The translations under genes were made by a program, and so were the position numbers. 64,000 bases of DNA from Kitasatospora sp. MMS16-BH015 (GTDB lineage Bacteria; Actinomycetota; Actinomycetes; Streptomycetales; Streptomycetaceae). Location of the stretch: the NCBI RefSeq assembly GCF_002943525.1, contig NZ_CP025394.1, positions 5,642,001 to 5,706,000 on the forward strand, read 5' to 3'. The notes beneath the pieces are model-generated. The model did not search any database. It saw nothing but the letters and a program-made list of their open reading frames with translations, and was not told the DNA's origin. Below, in pieces: positions 63,581 to 64,000 of this stretch (positions within the stretch are counted from its first letter, which is position 1; the number at the start of each line of letters is the position of its first letter).

Positions 63581-64000
63581 TCAGCTCCCGGGGCGCTGCA
63601 GGCGGGTGATGAACTTGTAGCGGTCGCCGCGGTAGATGGAGCGCACCCACTCCACGGGCGCCCCCTCGGCGTCGAAGGAGTGCCGGGAGAGCTGGAGCAT
63701 CGGCAGGCCCAGGTCGGAGCCGAGCAGGCCGGCCTCGCGCGGGTTGGCCAGGGTGGTCTCGATGGTCTCCTCGGCCTCGGCCACGGTGACCCCGTAGACC
63801 TCGCGCAGCGCGGTGTAGAGGGAGTTGTGCTTGGCGAGGTTGCGGCGCAGCGCCGGGAAGCGCTTGGCGGAGAGGTGCGCGACCTCGATGGCCATCGGGT
63901 CGCCGTTGGCCAGGCGCAGGCGCTCGATCCGCAGCACCCGGCTGCCGGGCTTGATGTCGAGCAGCGGGGCGAGGTGGTCGTCGGCGGTGACGTAGCCGAT
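63581..64000 (-). CDS. dasR: DasR-like GntR regulator, C-terminal part (runs off the window)
   Basis: Only the last 139 residues are inside the window; the winged helix lies beyond base 64000. What is present is a UTRA domain: IGYVTADDHLAPLLDIKPG, VLRIERLRLANGDPMAIEV, LYTALREVYGVTVAEAEETIE, LGLPMLQLSRHSFD and VEWVRSIYRGDRYKFITRL. These segments match, from memory, the GlcNAc-responsive global regulator DasR, which in S. coelicolor is encoded a few genes from nrdAB. A DasR paralogue is the main alternative. The frame is open to the last base of the window. Confidence 0.85.
   Translation of the reverse strand: MGYVTADDHLAPLLDIKPGSRVLRIERLRLANGDPMAIEVAHLSAKRFPALRRNLAKHNSLYTALREVYGVTVAEAEETIETTLANPREAGLLGSDLGLPMLQLSRHSFDAEGAPVEWVRSIYRGDRYKFITRLQRPGS

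Overview
The window is high-GC actinobacterial chromosome, with third codon positions almost all G or C, frequent GTG/TTG starts, strong Shine-Dalgarno sites and many 4-nt gene overlaps. WhiB7/WblC, SigR-RsrA, a B12-controlled class Ia nrdAB operon, a DasR-type regulator, mycoredoxin and UvrD2 together point to Streptomycetaceae (Streptomyces or Kitasatospora). From memory the order matches the conserved core region of Streptomyces coelicolor running from the AdnAB helicase-nuclease genes to dasR. I see no prophage, transposase, CRISPR array or secondary-metabolite cluster.

Layout. 1-18.7 kb: DNA repair (AdnA-like partial, AdnB-like, UvrD2), a SpoIIE-type phosphatase, a PadR-controlled MacB-like ABC exporter, an M20 peptidase, NudC, an RsbW-like ATPase, a GntR regulator and a mycoredoxin with a textbook SigR promoter. 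18.7-20.5 kb: wblC/whiB7 with an AT-rich autoregulated promoter, a 160-codon leader ORF, an intrinsic attenuator and a competing antiterminator. 20.5-30.3 kb: ABC1 kinase, an orphan ThiF/TOMM-like protein, a YgjP-type peptidase, a Nudix hydrolase, a zinc-metalloprotease-family protein, an SDR epimerase, MoaE and a PDZ/Lon-like protease. 30.4-36 kb: a giant UPF0182 membrane protein, initiator tRNA-Met and a Sel1-repeat protein. 36-44 kb: CatR-catalase, HisN, an SMR transporter, RsgA, AroA, an M50 peptidase, an SRAP protein and a hydrolase. 44-49.6 kb: sigR-rsrA, two tandem HD-domain membrane proteins and a TPR protein. 49.7-55 kb: peptide deformylase with a His-rich tail, then a cell-wall island (HTH-TM-transglycosylase fusion, DUF4185 protein, and two secreted LGFP enzymes with a recently duplicated tail). 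55-64 kb: nrdAB with NrdR boxes and cobalamin riboswitch, GNAT, a DJ-1/AraC regulator, a histidine phosphatase, a DUF3311-sodium symporter pair and the end of dasR.

Themes. Thiol-oxidative stress links sigR-rsrA, mycoredoxin, CatR-catalase and perhaps wblC. Deoxynucleotide supply is controlled both by a B12 riboswitch and by NrdR. A GC-rich inverted-repeat family (core GGGGCGCGGGGAACTGCGCG) sits just 3' of genes at six loci and is the most obvious unexplained dispersed element. The most mechanistically striking signal is the wblC leader, where terminator and antiterminator can be drawn directly from the sequence.
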